From Isoperla grammatica (lineage: Eukaryota > Arthropoda > Insecta > Plecoptera > Perlodidae), in contig OX246746.1 of assembly GCA_945910005.1 (NCBI GenBank), positions 27,489,075 to 27,553,074 of the forward strand: 64,000 nt of DNA. The letters run 5' to 3'. Below, one piece after another: positions 48,836 to 59,019 of the stretch. The notes beneath the pieces were generated by a model. That model was not told the origin of the DNA. It made no database searches and worked only from the letters and a program-made list of their open reading frames with translations. A program made the position numbers and the translations under genes. Each line of letters opens with the position of its first letter. Within the stretch, counting starts at the first letter, position 1.

Positions 48836-49100
48836 GTAGTCTAGGTAACGTGTTGTATCAAGGAACTATACACGTAATTATCTCGAACAAGGTGGTTACT
48901 TGCAGCTTTGTCTATATCTGCCAGTAGAAGGCTTAATGCCAGTTAATATGGAGTGTTCAAGCAAGTCAATTAAACATACCCACGTTTTTCTATCAAATCA
49001 ATAATATACATGTAAATGCGTAGTCTACGTAATGTGTTGTATCAAGGAACTATAAACGTAATTATCTCGAACAAGGTGGAGTTCCTTGCAGGTTTGTCGA
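48836..49100. repeat. Direct repeat pair, 183 bases apart
   Basis: GTGTTGTATCAAGGAACTAT followed by ACGTAATTATCTCGAACAAG occurs near 48849 and again near 49032, with only scattered differences over about 80 bases. The copies are separated by unrelated sequence. Confidence 0.8.
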
Positions 49101-49371
49101 GCCATCTCTTTCGTTGTATTTCCTATAGTTTTATCCAATCCATAGCAACGCCCAATTTCATTTTGTCTATGGTGTTGGTGTAGCCTTAGCTACGGCCTAC
49201 GGGACTAATAAGAGGAATCCTTGCTGTAGGGTAAACACTCGTTTTGCCGGATGTTCCCCTCTTCAGATAACAAACTACATATATTATATAGTATACGTAT
49301 AGTATTATCTAGTAGTATTATATAGTACGTTTACGTATATTATAGAGTGTTTTGGTAGATGGGAAGAAATG

Positions 49372-49500
49372 TCTGAGGGCAATCTTGTAAGACACAGTTT
49401 GCGAGTTCGGTTTATGACTGAGGAAAGTATGGACAAATCTTCGAGGCCAATCTTGTACGACACAGTTCAAGAGTTCAGTTTATGACTGAGAAAAGTACGG
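49372..49500. repeat. Two-copy ~69-bp direct repeat
   Basis: Each copy contains GGCAATCTTGTA or GCCAATCTTGTA, GACACAGTT and TTTATGACTGAG. It ends directly beside the SINE at 49.52 kb, whose tail carries the complementary ACAAGATTGCC, suggesting that the repeat is related to that element. Confidence 0.7.
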
Positions 49501-49519
49501 ACATGTCTTTCAGACAAGA

Positions 49520-49592
49520 TTGCCAGTAGCCGGAATCGAACCGGCAACCCGAGTTAATGTTTCGCATGTTACCCTTGGGCCACATACATCGG
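49520..49592 (-). mobile_element. tRNA-derived SINE head
   Basis: On the minus strand GTGGCCCAAGGGTAACATGC (A-box) and GGTTGCCGGTTCGATTCCGG (perfect B-box) are present. It is the same family as the SINE at 28.0 kb. Confidence 0.6.
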
Positions 49593-51809
49593 TATTGACG
49601 TGACTGTTAATATCATGCTCACGCCCTCCTGCTTTTGCGGATAGATGTTAACGGGTGGTTATTATGTAATAGATTTTAGTTAAAGTGTTTAACAATATTT
49701 TGATTTTTTTGGTGGTTCAAATTTGCTACTTTCTGGTTATTAATTCACGAATTCTTGTGAGTTAAAAAAAATTAAACTGACTTGCTATTTTCAGCGTGGC
49801 CTATAATTAATTTGCCGAAATTTTCTTTGAAATATGGTATACCGCAATGCATTTTTTTTTTTAAAGATAATACAAAAGAGATGTATTGCATTAGTAGGTC
49901 CCATTTGGTACACAGAAATATTAAATAAATAATAAATGTCATACATGATTGAGGAGAAAGTGGAGAGAAAAGTAATCGAGGTTGTAATTTATGCATAACA
50001 GATGTATAGTTACAGAAACGAAAAGATTGTCGAAGAAAGAAAAAGAATGGAGTGTTGGTTGACTCAATCAATCCAAGGCTATAGATGATGGTTTAGTAAA
50101 ACCATTGTGTAATTAATTGCGTTATTCATAGTTCCTTTAAATGCACGAAATATCACTTAGAACTTAGAAGCCTACTTCTTTACATTTGTTCCTAATTATT
50201 GCTTGTCATCATTATTCAACATTGACTGCTTTCTCATTTTTTAAATGAGCTCATATACAAATTGTGATCGAAGATGCATTTTGAATTATGTTTATTAGGC
50301 CTATAAACACACAAGCATTCATATTCGTTTCTAACGTGTATCAGCTTTTATAAGCTCATTATTTACATCAGAGGTATATTTGCTACTTATTGTCAATCTT
50401 GTTTTATACGTTCAATTTGACAATATTTCCAACCCGCAGCCATTTTGTTTCCCCGACCTCACGTCTCGAATGTACTTCACATGACGTCGTTGAATCTAGA
50501 TAGGTAAACTTATCCTTTTAAATGAATTACCCTAACCGAAAGAACGGAATAATTTGAATGAGAAATATTTCTTATAAAAATAAAAACCGTTCAAGTTTAG
50601 ATTTTCTAAATTCTTGCCACGTTTTAACTTGCGTCTGACACACGACTACTCGTCAGAACACCGCGTTGATCTATATAGATAATGTTATACATTATAACCT
50701 TGTGGTTTTTGCCGTTAGCATTATCATTCCACCAATTTTGGTTCTCGAGCTTTCTCTAGTTCGAAAGCTGACGGTGATCTAGGTAAAGCATCATAACACA
50801 ACCCGTATAACAAACTATATATGAGGTTCAGCTCCTCAGGGTAAAACTAACACTATTCGTAAGTCACAGAATGAGGTTGGTGATGTGATGTGTGTTAACA
50901 TTGATGCAGGTTCACGTGTCACAGTAACCTCACGTGCAACGCTCACGTGCAACGCTCACGCGCGCCTTCCTCGCTTTCATATCCATCCTTCGTGTTGTGA
51001 GCCTCATTAATCATTAGATGAGGTACATCTAAACAGTGCCAGTAGGCCTAGAGTAGTTTTTATTGTTACATGTACTGAGCTTTCGATATAATTGTACAGA
51101 GGGTCATAAAAACAGGGGGGGTGGGGAATTAGGTAATTTTATATTTTTTCCAAATAAAAATAGTGTTTTATTGAACTGGTACTGATACTATGAATAATTC
51201 AAACAGTCAGATCACTTTTAGGGTAGCCTATATATTTATTATAGAGCTAGTTAATTACCCACGAAACACAAGTACCTCCTTATGATGTACTTTTTACATC
51301 CTAAAAAGGAAGCTAGGATGTTCTAAGGTGGTCCTTTTTTGAGCCTTTCTTGTGCTTTTTTGGGTCCCATTGACCAACCTAATTTCAATCTTTATTACCT
51401 CCTTAGCACCACCTTTTTAGTACCTCTTAAGGAGGTAAAAAGAGGCATTTATGATGTAAAAAGGAGTTCCTTTTTTGTGCCTTTTAACGGTCTTTCTACC
51501 TCTTTTTATGTACAAAATTGGACCTTCTTAGGAGGTAAAAGAGAGGCCTTAAGGATGTAAAAATAACCTCTTTTTTTGTGCCTTTTGACGGTATTTTTTA
51601 CCTCCTTTTATGTACCAAATTCGACCTTTTTAGGAGGTTAAAGAGAGGCCGTTAGGAGGTAAAAATAACTTCTTTTTTGGTGCTTTTCGACGTATTTTTA
51701 AGGAGCTCTTTTATGCTCAAGAAAGAGAATGAGGATCACTTGCAAAGGAACATGCACGCAGTTCAGAATAATTTAACCACCAGATCAGAATTGTTCAGTT
51801 AGCTATAGC

Positions 51810-51815
51810 TTTATT
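51810..51815 (-). terminator. Poly(A) signal AATAAA of the transposon gene
   Basis: The minus-strand AATAAA lies downstream of the transposase-like first coding exon and just inside the left arm, where the 3' end of the element's gene would be expected. Confidence 0.35.
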
Positions 51816-51939
51816 TCAAAACTGGACCAATAGCCATGCAGAATCATTACAGTACACACAGTACATAAAAAAACATTTGAAAACAATTCCCAAAAATACA
51901 GTCGCCCTTTAATTTAAATTTCAAGGGACCCTAAAAATT

Positions 51940-51992
51940 CGTGTGCGTGTGCGTGTGCGTGTGCGTGTGCGTGTGCGTGTGCGTGTGTGTGT
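51940..51992. repeat. (GTGTGC)n microsatellite
   Basis: About eight GTGTGC units ending in GT repeats, inside the 2.6-kb transposon. Confidence 0.95.
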
Positions 51993-52073
51993 ACACCAAC
52001 AATATAATTCTAAACACAAATTTTGAGATGGATAATTATAACTACGTTATGCTATGTTAACCAGCTTAAAAGA

Positions 52074-52217
52074 TCAACTTGTAAGATCATATCCTGCGAT
52101 TTCATCGAAAGTGTCAAAAGGAGCACGGCTGTCCGTTGTGACAGTTTCTGTGCTTGCACCTCGAGTCTTTTTCGGAAAATAGTCTTGAAACGAGGAGCTC
52201 TGTTTCCTCCGAGACAT
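52074..52217 (-). pseudogene. Transposase-like N-terminal exon fragment
   Basis: ATG at 52217 opens a 47-codon frame starting MSRRKQSSSFQDYFPKKTRG. A short basic start followed by Gln, Ser and aromatic residues (QxxxFxxYF) and then Lys/Arg resembles the N-termini of many hAT-like and other eukaryotic transposases. Six bases before the ATG is an acceptor (TTTCTACTTTCCAG), and a donor GACGAG|GTAAGT at 52327/52326 defines a 103-base leader intron. The frame stops at 52074 and no catalytic domain follows, so the element is an internal deletion derivative. The resemblance is compositional, not a proven homology. Confidence 0.4.
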
Positions 52218-52223
52218 TTTTGA

Positions 52224-52326
52224 CTGGAAAGTAGAAATAAATAGTATTTTAAATTGTATTCACTATAGGCACGTTGGTTCCCTGGACTTGAAACTATACT
52301 ATGATACATTATTTAAGCGTACTTAC
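52224..52326 (-). other. Intron in the transposon gene leader
   Basis: The donor GTAAGTACG is a consensus match and the acceptor is pyrimidine-rich and ends in CAG. At 103 bases it has a typical arthropod short-intron length. Confidence 0.45.
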
Positions 52327-54736
52327 CTCGTCACTTATTGAGGAGTTAATGGTGGCTATCGCTCTAAGACCACTCAACACGAATTATTAAATTAAACACA
52401 AACTTCACTTGTGCCTGTTGCCTGTATTGTCACACCATGCGACCGCCGATTGCGAGACTAAGACAATGACTAAATATTAAATATGTGTTTGGCTGGACCT
52501 ATGGGCATGGCATGTGGGCATGGCGGGGTCAGATTTTAGAGCGGAAAGGGTCAGATACGTGCGTCAACTTGAATGAATTGTGGCATTGTTTCTATAAGTG
52601 CACACGGTCACACCGCCTCGCTATGTGGCGAGTCAGCAAGTGTCAAGTGACATGGATTCCGTTCCGTGCCTTGTTCGATAGTGTGAGTGGTGTGAGTGTG
52701 GTTTCACATCCAGCCAGGGCCCACCCCGCCAAGAACAGCTGAGGTGTTGGTAGAAAAATATAATTATACATCGATGCGTGTATTTTTAACAAAAACAAAT
52801 GTCTAATGTAAACGGTCATTTTCCATGTTTCCTTTGCAAAAGGGGGGGGGGGGGTTTGTCCCCCCCCCTCCCCCCGTGTATACGCCACTGGTGGTGGCAT
52901 TGATCACACAAAGATCCTTGATCCATCGATAAATTATGTAGACTAATTCTAATTAGTAATTGCTAAGAAATATATACTTACTACAAATTAGGCGGTGGCT
53001 TGTCTTCTGCAATCCAACGATGATATAAACACACAAAACTCGAGCTCGACCTCAACACTGCCAAAAAGGACGCCGCCAAACAGAGAAATACCGCGAAAGA
53101 TCGATCGGGAATTGCACCTCCAATTATCGATTGCGATCCAGACTTTCGATCCTCGTTTCTTGATCGATCCAGTTTACATGCGTTATCGTTATATATCTAT
53201 ATAAAACGGATATTATTATAATGTTCTGAATATGTTCTGAATACTTTTTTTAACAGTTTTTTTTTTAGAAAAAGTATCTCAAAAGGAAGGAAAAAGAGTG
53301 TAATAAAAATGACGTATTCGAGGAATAATTTGTATAGTCTATAAACATTTCTTATGGTACTAAAAAGGAAGTGAAAAGGTTGTTAAAAATAGGTACTAAT
53401 TCTGCTTACGTAAAGAGGACTTATTAAGACATACTTCAGCGGTCCTTTTTACGTACTTGTAAGGAGAGCCTAAATAGGAGTAAATAAGTCTTTAAAAAGG
53501 AGTTTCTGTTAAAACATAACTCCGTTAACAACTTAATAGATAGAACATGAAAAAAGCATGTATACTTAACTATATGTACAGATAAATCAAAATATCACGT
53601 TCTTAGATACTTACAAAGAGGTCATAAAAAGTAAAGGAAAAGTATGTACTTAAACTATCCTAAAAAGGTCACGCTAAAAAGGAAGAGAAAAGACTGTGGA
53701 AAAAATGTACTTTCTTCTTCCTTAAAAGGAGGTCCTTATTACAAAAGACTTAGGCCGTACTTTTTACATACTTTTTAGGAGAGCCTAATTAGGAAGCAAT
53801 AAGTCTTAAACTAGGAGGGACTTAGGAGGTACTGTGTTTCCTGGGTAGTTGAGTTGTTTGACATCGCTCCAATATTTTAAACTTCACTACTGGGAACTGA
53901 TCAATTGTTCAACTAGTGTAAGAATTTTATATTTATACCGATTATATTCCACAAACTGCTCAATGTCTTTTGACTTAGTCATGGAATTATAGATAGGTCT
54001 GAAAATATTTAAACATATTTCATTATTTTACTTATAATTATTTCACTGTCGTATTTTGGACTACTTCATAATATACATTGTTGGTCTACATTAATCGTTA
54101 TGGAACTTATATGAGAGCTTTCGTTGTACATGACCTAGGAATATGTATGACTAGCATTTCTATCTCTACTTTTCTATCTGTCTCTAATGTTCCAGATCAT
54201 GGGCTCGGTCTTATGACGTAGGTACTAAGATATTATACCTGTTGCATGGGAACCTTTCTTAAACCGGAACAAAACCTTCGCCGGTGACAAAATGTCCCAT
54301 ATTAAACGCTCGCCATTAATCACACCCAATTAATGTATGCATGCATGTACAGCAAATTACTGGCAAACCGGTTGAAATAAACCCGGCTCGGCTCGGTATT
54401 ACACAGTCGATTTATCACAGTCGATATTTCACTTGTTTGTGGGTCGTACTGCCCTCATGTCCCCCTGCCGGCGTTTCAGGCATTATCAACAAGGCTCGTG
54501 CGCGGAAGTGGGTCACAAATCACAATTACTGCATCTCCAGTCAGGCAGTCACTCATTCATGCCATTGGGCATATTATCATCATTTCTCAATTACTTATAA
54601 TTTGTTTTGAATGGAAGCTATACGGCTATACGATATAGCGTAGAAATCTTTGCCATTGAAGAAGAATGTAAGGTTAATAAAAGAAAGTTATGGAATTATA
54701 CGTTTATCGGGTAGTGCTTTGATCTTATGTAAACCA

Positions 54737-54868
54737 TGTTGAGATGGGTATTGAGCTGCTTGAAACGTTTGCGCGGTTAGCGGAGGAAGATGATTGCGAC
54801 GGTGATTTAGCTGCACTGTTGAGCCGTTTACACAGTTGTCAGAGAACAAACGAATGGCTGCAGTAATC
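54737..54868 (+). other. Short protein-like open frame
   Basis: A plus-strand frame reads MGIELLETFARLAEEDDCDG, then DLAALLSRLHSCQRTNEWLQ and a stop. The pattern is amphipathic helical and acidic, unlike random AT-rich translation, but at about 40 codons with no splice context or known family it cannot be called a gene. Confidence 0.15.
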
Positions 54869-56158
54869 ATCAATGAAATTGAAAAGAATTGTTACTTATA
54901 CCAATGTATGTGTCTATTAAACGAACACGCGAAAAGCACGTCACTAGTTTAGAGTGGTAAAATTAACTTCAAAAAGTTGCGACACATTTTGTTCGAGGTA
55001 AGTGGACAGTATTTCTTCATCGTGCGGTTATTTGTAATATCGATAGACTTTTTTAGTTAGTAGAAGGTTATTATGGTCAGTTAAATAAATCTTTTTTTGT
55101 TTAATTTCACAAAATTGATTAACTTCGTTGAATGACTAAATTTTATATCGAAATAAGAAAATTTTTATATTTTTGTGACTAATAACAGTAATAATCACCT
55201 CTTTACAACTTACATTACTTTCTCGTTCTCAATAATTTTGAATAAGTTATAATCTACAGTGCGCATTTGGGGATTCTTGTGGACCATTATTATGTGATTC
55301 GTTAGTAAACCTGGAGCAGGACATCATCAAACTATGCTTATGTTTCATGTGGTAATAAGTGGATGGACCTCAAGCAGTGATTCAGCAGCCAGCGAACGGA
55401 GGGGACACAGTTCCCTGTGTTTTGGTTAAAAGAAAAATGTCTCTACTCAAGATTTTTTTGTTTTGCATTATTATGTAAAATAAAAACGTAAACTTTTCCC
55501 TTCATTTAGTAATCACATTAAAACACGATTCCACACAAAATAAACCCTGAAACGTATACAATATAATTCAACTATCTTATAATTCCGATGTATCAAACTG
55601 ACCCATTCAGGAGAAATGTGGGTTTTTACGGCGTCGCAGCATCTAGAGTTCATAACATTAGTGAACAGGATAAACTGGTGCCAAGCTGTGAATAGTTATT
55701 AGTTATACATGAATTACACAGCATTGTCACACGAGTGGTCGATAAACATAAACCACAATAAAACTTTCTTTGATATGATTCAATTGAAAACCTTCAACAT
55801 AACTCAACTAATTTCAATCTCAGATCGTTTTCAGAGCGCTGAATTAAAACCGAAGAAATTTCCTTCGCATTATATTTTTAACTATTATAAATAATTGTTG
55901 TAATAGTCTTTAATCAGTTTAGTTCGAGCAAAATACTTTCAAACTCATATTTAAAATAATCTAATAATTGCTCTTTCTGAGCGCACTCACCGAATAAGTA
56001 ACTTTTCCAAGCGAAACTAATGAGACAAGTGAGAGATTAAGTACTGCGTGACCACGTGGTGACTATTGTGTAACAACTTTAGTAAACAAAGTAAACAAAC
56101 AAGCCGAGAAACTCTTCACGCCGACAGAAACAAAGCAATAGGTAATTACTGTTCATCT

Positions 56159-56618
56159 AATTTGAGTAGGGCTGCCCAACGATATCGATAATTCGATACG
56201 ATATCGATAATGGAAAAATAATTCGATATCGATATAAAATTATTATATCATACATATCGCGATATCGAACTTGCGCCTAATAAGCTAATTGTTTAGAAAT
56301 AAAACGATTACGTCAAGTCACGCCAATCACAATATCGCTGTTTTGTGTGGATATTTTAAATTTTGAATAGTATACACACAAATTGACACACATTATAAGA
56401 CATTTCAAAGTTCAAACATTTATTTACGTATTACGGTAATGTTGTTTATAATAAGTGGCCTCTGGCTATCTGGAAATCCTAAAAACACACGAGGAAAGTT
56501 TCGATATCGCCGATATCGATACGTTTCTTGATAAGTTCGATATCACGACACGATATCGATAATTCTTCCCGCGATATCGATATGATCTTTTTTATCGTTG
56601 GGCAGCCCTAAATTTGAG
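56159..56618. mobile_element. hAT-type MITE with 8-bp target-site duplication
   Basis: The element (56167-56610, 444 bases) begins TAGGGCTGCCCAACGATA and ends with its exact reverse complement. It is flanked on both sides by AATTTGAG (56159-56166 and 56611-56618), an 8-bp duplication diagnostic of the hAT superfamily. The subterminal regions are crowded with CGATATCGAT-like palindromes. There is no coding capacity. Confidence 0.92.
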
Positions 56619-57358
56619 GATTGCAGGTCGTAATGAAAATCACAAACGGAGTTGGGGGTCGGTAGATTATTGTTGTTAGAGCGCTGCTCAGTGATAAAGG
56701 AACGAACTCCTGTTAGGAGGTTGCGCTATCGAGTCCCACGACCAATAAGAGATAAGGGTTATCATGAGTATTTATTCAGGTTTTATCGCAAGAATTTAGA
56801 AAATGAAAGTCAGAATTAAGGCGGTTTTTTCCGCGTTTTACATTTTCTACATATTTAGACAAACAAACATAAAAAAAATACATAAAGCGTGGGTGGAACC
56901 TGCTTAAGTGTTGTCCATGTAAATACTGCAAGATAGTTAGCCTGCAACAAATGTATGTTTATGTAGTAAATATATGTATTAAGTTGGACGTGACGTGAGG
57001 AAATAAGCAGTGGAGAAGACCGATCTGTAAAATAATTTTTTGTTCAGAAATATATTTCCCTCCTTTGAAATTTGTATGAGCTGAATCCATATTTTGTAAC
57101 CGACTTTAGATCTTAGAAAAGAAAAAATCGAATCCTAAAATTAAAAAACAATTCCTGACGAAATGAGAACTGGAGAAATCAAGAAATACCTGCATGTATC
57201 CGTATTTCTTGTCAACATCGGAAATGAGAATGTCAACAACGGTAAAACAAACATTCTACTTCCGCAGACGAAGTGGCATGATTACATTGACGGTCACGAA
57301 GGTGAGTCCCGTCATACCCGACAACTTATGACAACTTATGTCAATTAATTAACGGAAA

Positions 57359-57553
57359 TTAAGATTGCTGCACTGTCACTTTCTTTTCTAATTGCCCTAA
57401 TCGAATAAGGATGTTTCCAAATAAATTCCTACGAGTTGAATTAAACCAATTCCCGTTGGTCGACGCGATTAACTCGATCACTGGTTCACTTTGGCACTGG
57501 CCTCTCGAGGAAGCGGTCAGTCGTGAAGACCGATCAACATAGTTGGCAGCCAA
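57359..57553 (-). other. Open frame without start, unassigned
   Basis: A 64-codon minus-strand frame ends with GNILIRLGQLEKKVTVQQS and a stop. Codon composition is reasonable, but the first in-frame codon is TTG and the upstream acceptor (CGCACAG) lacks a pyrimidine tract. It could be a terminal exon of the gene starting at 58.6 kb, but I cannot support it. Confidence 0.15.
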
Positions 57554-58387
57554 TCAGCTGTGCGACCGCGTGCTCATCACAAATACTCACTAAACCGATC
57601 GTCAATATACATTTATCACTAGAATTTTATATTATTTTTATATATTTATATGTTTTTTTTATTTGATTGTTGTGGCGTATTTGCATTTCTTATTTAAAAG
57701 TGCGTAGGTATCTATAAAATATGATTTATTACGCGTAAGGTAGATAATAATTAATAAGTTTCAGAATAAGAAGGTGCACGTATGTCGGTAAGTCGTCGCT
57801 CGTACCGGCAAACAAAACAATCACCGCATTTTAAAACAGAAATAGTAGCGGTAAAAACGTTAAAAATAATTATTGTATGTCGCAAGTCAATGTTATATAT
57901 GGATTTCAATAGAATTGTTTTTATAATAAGTATGCACGAGATTCTGTTTATCATCAAAATGTAATAATGATCTGCAATTGTATAAAACATTTTTTTTGTA
58001 TTATTTGTATTTTTTTGGTATTAATAAAATAAAACGCATATTAATTATTTCTACGAGACACAACGTCGAATAAGTGCTGGGTTGGACGACGTATTGTGTT
58101 TATCACGTGTTAAATATGGCTCTTGTATGCATCCTTGACGTTACCATACTGGTCAAGGACGATGCACTAGTTATTATTTAGTTCAACGATCAATATCAAT
58201 TGTATTGACAGGTGTGACCGCATCAAACATTATATGGAACACACATTATTTATCACCGTTTTAGAAGATGTATGAACAAATTAATTAATATGCTTAAATT
58301 AATTTATTAAAACAATTCAAAATATATGTATCAAATTATTTTTAGAAATAATGTTAATGTTTTGTAATACAAAATATATACTCATAC

Positions 58388-58486
58388 CTCAAAATGTAGT
58401 TTCATTTTCCTTTGGAACTTCGGGTATCCAAACTTCCATGTAAACGGTTTCTTAAGCGCAGCTAATCCTGATTTCGCCGACGCCAT
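58388..58486 (-). CDS. First coding exon of a minus-strand gene
   Basis: ATG at 58486 has G at -3 and G at +4. The 33-codon frame begins MASAKSGLAALKKPFTWKFG and ends KLHFE at donor GAG|GTATGAG (58388/58387) in phase 0. The N-terminus has no signal peptide; it is basic and aromatic. The leader (58487-58614) contains two short uORFs. An Inr+DPE promoter lies 128 bases upstream. The 38391 exon, the next convincing minus-strand acceptor, also starts in phase 0, so this may be exon 1 of the multi-YxN docking protein, in which case the protein is cytosolic. The protein family is not recognised. Confidence 0.6.
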
Positions 58487-58503
58487 CACAAAAATGATAA
58501 AAT

Positions 58504-58583
58504 TCACAAATTCCACCACAGACAACAAAATCTCCGATAGCCGTCAAAACAGTTCCAATGATTGCACATCACTTCAAAAACAT
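58504..58583 (-). promoter_or_regulatory. Two overlapping upstream ORFs in the 5' leader
   Basis: uORF1 starts with ATG at 58583 and encodes only four residues before TGA. Its stop overlaps the ATG of uORF2 (TGATG at 58569), a 21-codon frame that ends at 58504, 17 bases before the main ATG. Overlapping uORFs commonly lower or regulate main-ORF translation. Their use depends on the predicted start site being right. Confidence 0.45.
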
Positions 58584-58616
58584 GACTGATTTATTTGAAA
58601 TCCGAGAGTTAACTGA
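58582..58616 (-). promoter_or_regulatory. Inr + DPE core promoter
   Basis: On the minus strand TCAGTT (58616-58611) matches the arthropod initiator TCAGTY, with A+1 at 58614. At exactly +28 to +33 lies AGTCAT (58587-58582), matching the DPE consensus RGWYVT. There is no TATA box at -30. The strict spacing makes coincidence less likely, and the position fits the first coding exon. Confidence 0.55.
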
Positions 58617-58806
58617 CCAGTCCGCATCGAGTCAGTTCCAATCTAACTCTCTCCGTCCATACCGGCAGCGGCAGCGGTAGAATAGAACACACGAAGAATG
58701 ATGCATTCGTCCAACTCTCCACTTCACTTCATTTGATTCAATGCGCCGGCATTGTGATAGGTAAACACACCTGTTAAGCTATTTCCTTTCTGCCGTTCTC
58801 CGCAGC

Positions 58807-59019
58807 CTTCGACGGAATGAAGGGGTAGAGTTGACAAGCCTGCGACGCAAGAGTGGGTCATTGCGGCTCATAAACCAGGTCATACAGCAAACCACCTGGC
58901 TGCACCAGCGTTTGTTTTACGTTTATTTCATTGCCAGAAAACAAATAGTTGTTGGGATTGTCTCCCGATGCAGACTACCTGCGGAAGCGCACGGGGCTCG
59001 ACTGTCGTCTCGTGTGCGC
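58807..59019 (+). other. Candidate plus-strand exon divergent from the promoter
   Basis: A strong acceptor (TTTCCTTTCTGCCGTTCTCCGCAG) precedes 58807, and a donor-like GCGCG|GTAAGGTG follows 59019. Between them one frame is fully open and encodes SLRLINQVIQQTTWLHQRLF followed by hydrophobic and basic residues. GC is high. It begins about 190 bases upstream of the minus-strand start site, on the other strand. No family is recognised. Confidence 0.25.

Larger units (their letters stand above)
51256..53848. mobile_element. ~2.6-kb DNA transposon with AGGAGGTA-rich terminal arms
   Basis: The left end TACCCACGAAACACAAGTAC, then CTCC, pairs with the right end read in reverse, TACCCAGGAAACACAGTACC, then TCC. 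Inside each end are several hundred bases of variants of TACCTCC, GGAGGTA, CCTTTTTAG and AAAAGGAG (51.26-51.72 and 53.25-53.85 kb). Between the arms are a small spliced gene start on the minus strand (52074-52217, intron 52224-52326), a poly(A) signal (51810-51815) and a GTGTGC microsatellite. A second element end (TACGCCACTGG, 52887) appears nested inside. No perfect target duplication is seen. The superfamily is not identified. Confidence 0.65.
38392..58387 (-). other. Probable giant first intron, loaded with mobile DNA
   Basis: If the first exon at 58.4 kb belongs to the docking-protein gene, this 20-kb interval is one intron; otherwise it is intergenic. I found no other convincing minus-strand exon in it. 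It holds at least three foldback MITEs, SINEs, an ~800-bp palindrome, a 2.6-kb transposon and several homopolymer tracts. Parts without a separate entry (about 42.1-43.0, 49.6-51.2, 53.9-54.7 and 54.9-56.1 kb) are AT-rich and show nothing recognisable. Confidence 0.35.

Noticed and set aside
51339..51560. 73-codon plus-strand frame
   Set aside because: It is composed of the AGGAGGTA/CCTTTTT arm repeats of the 2.6-kb transposon.
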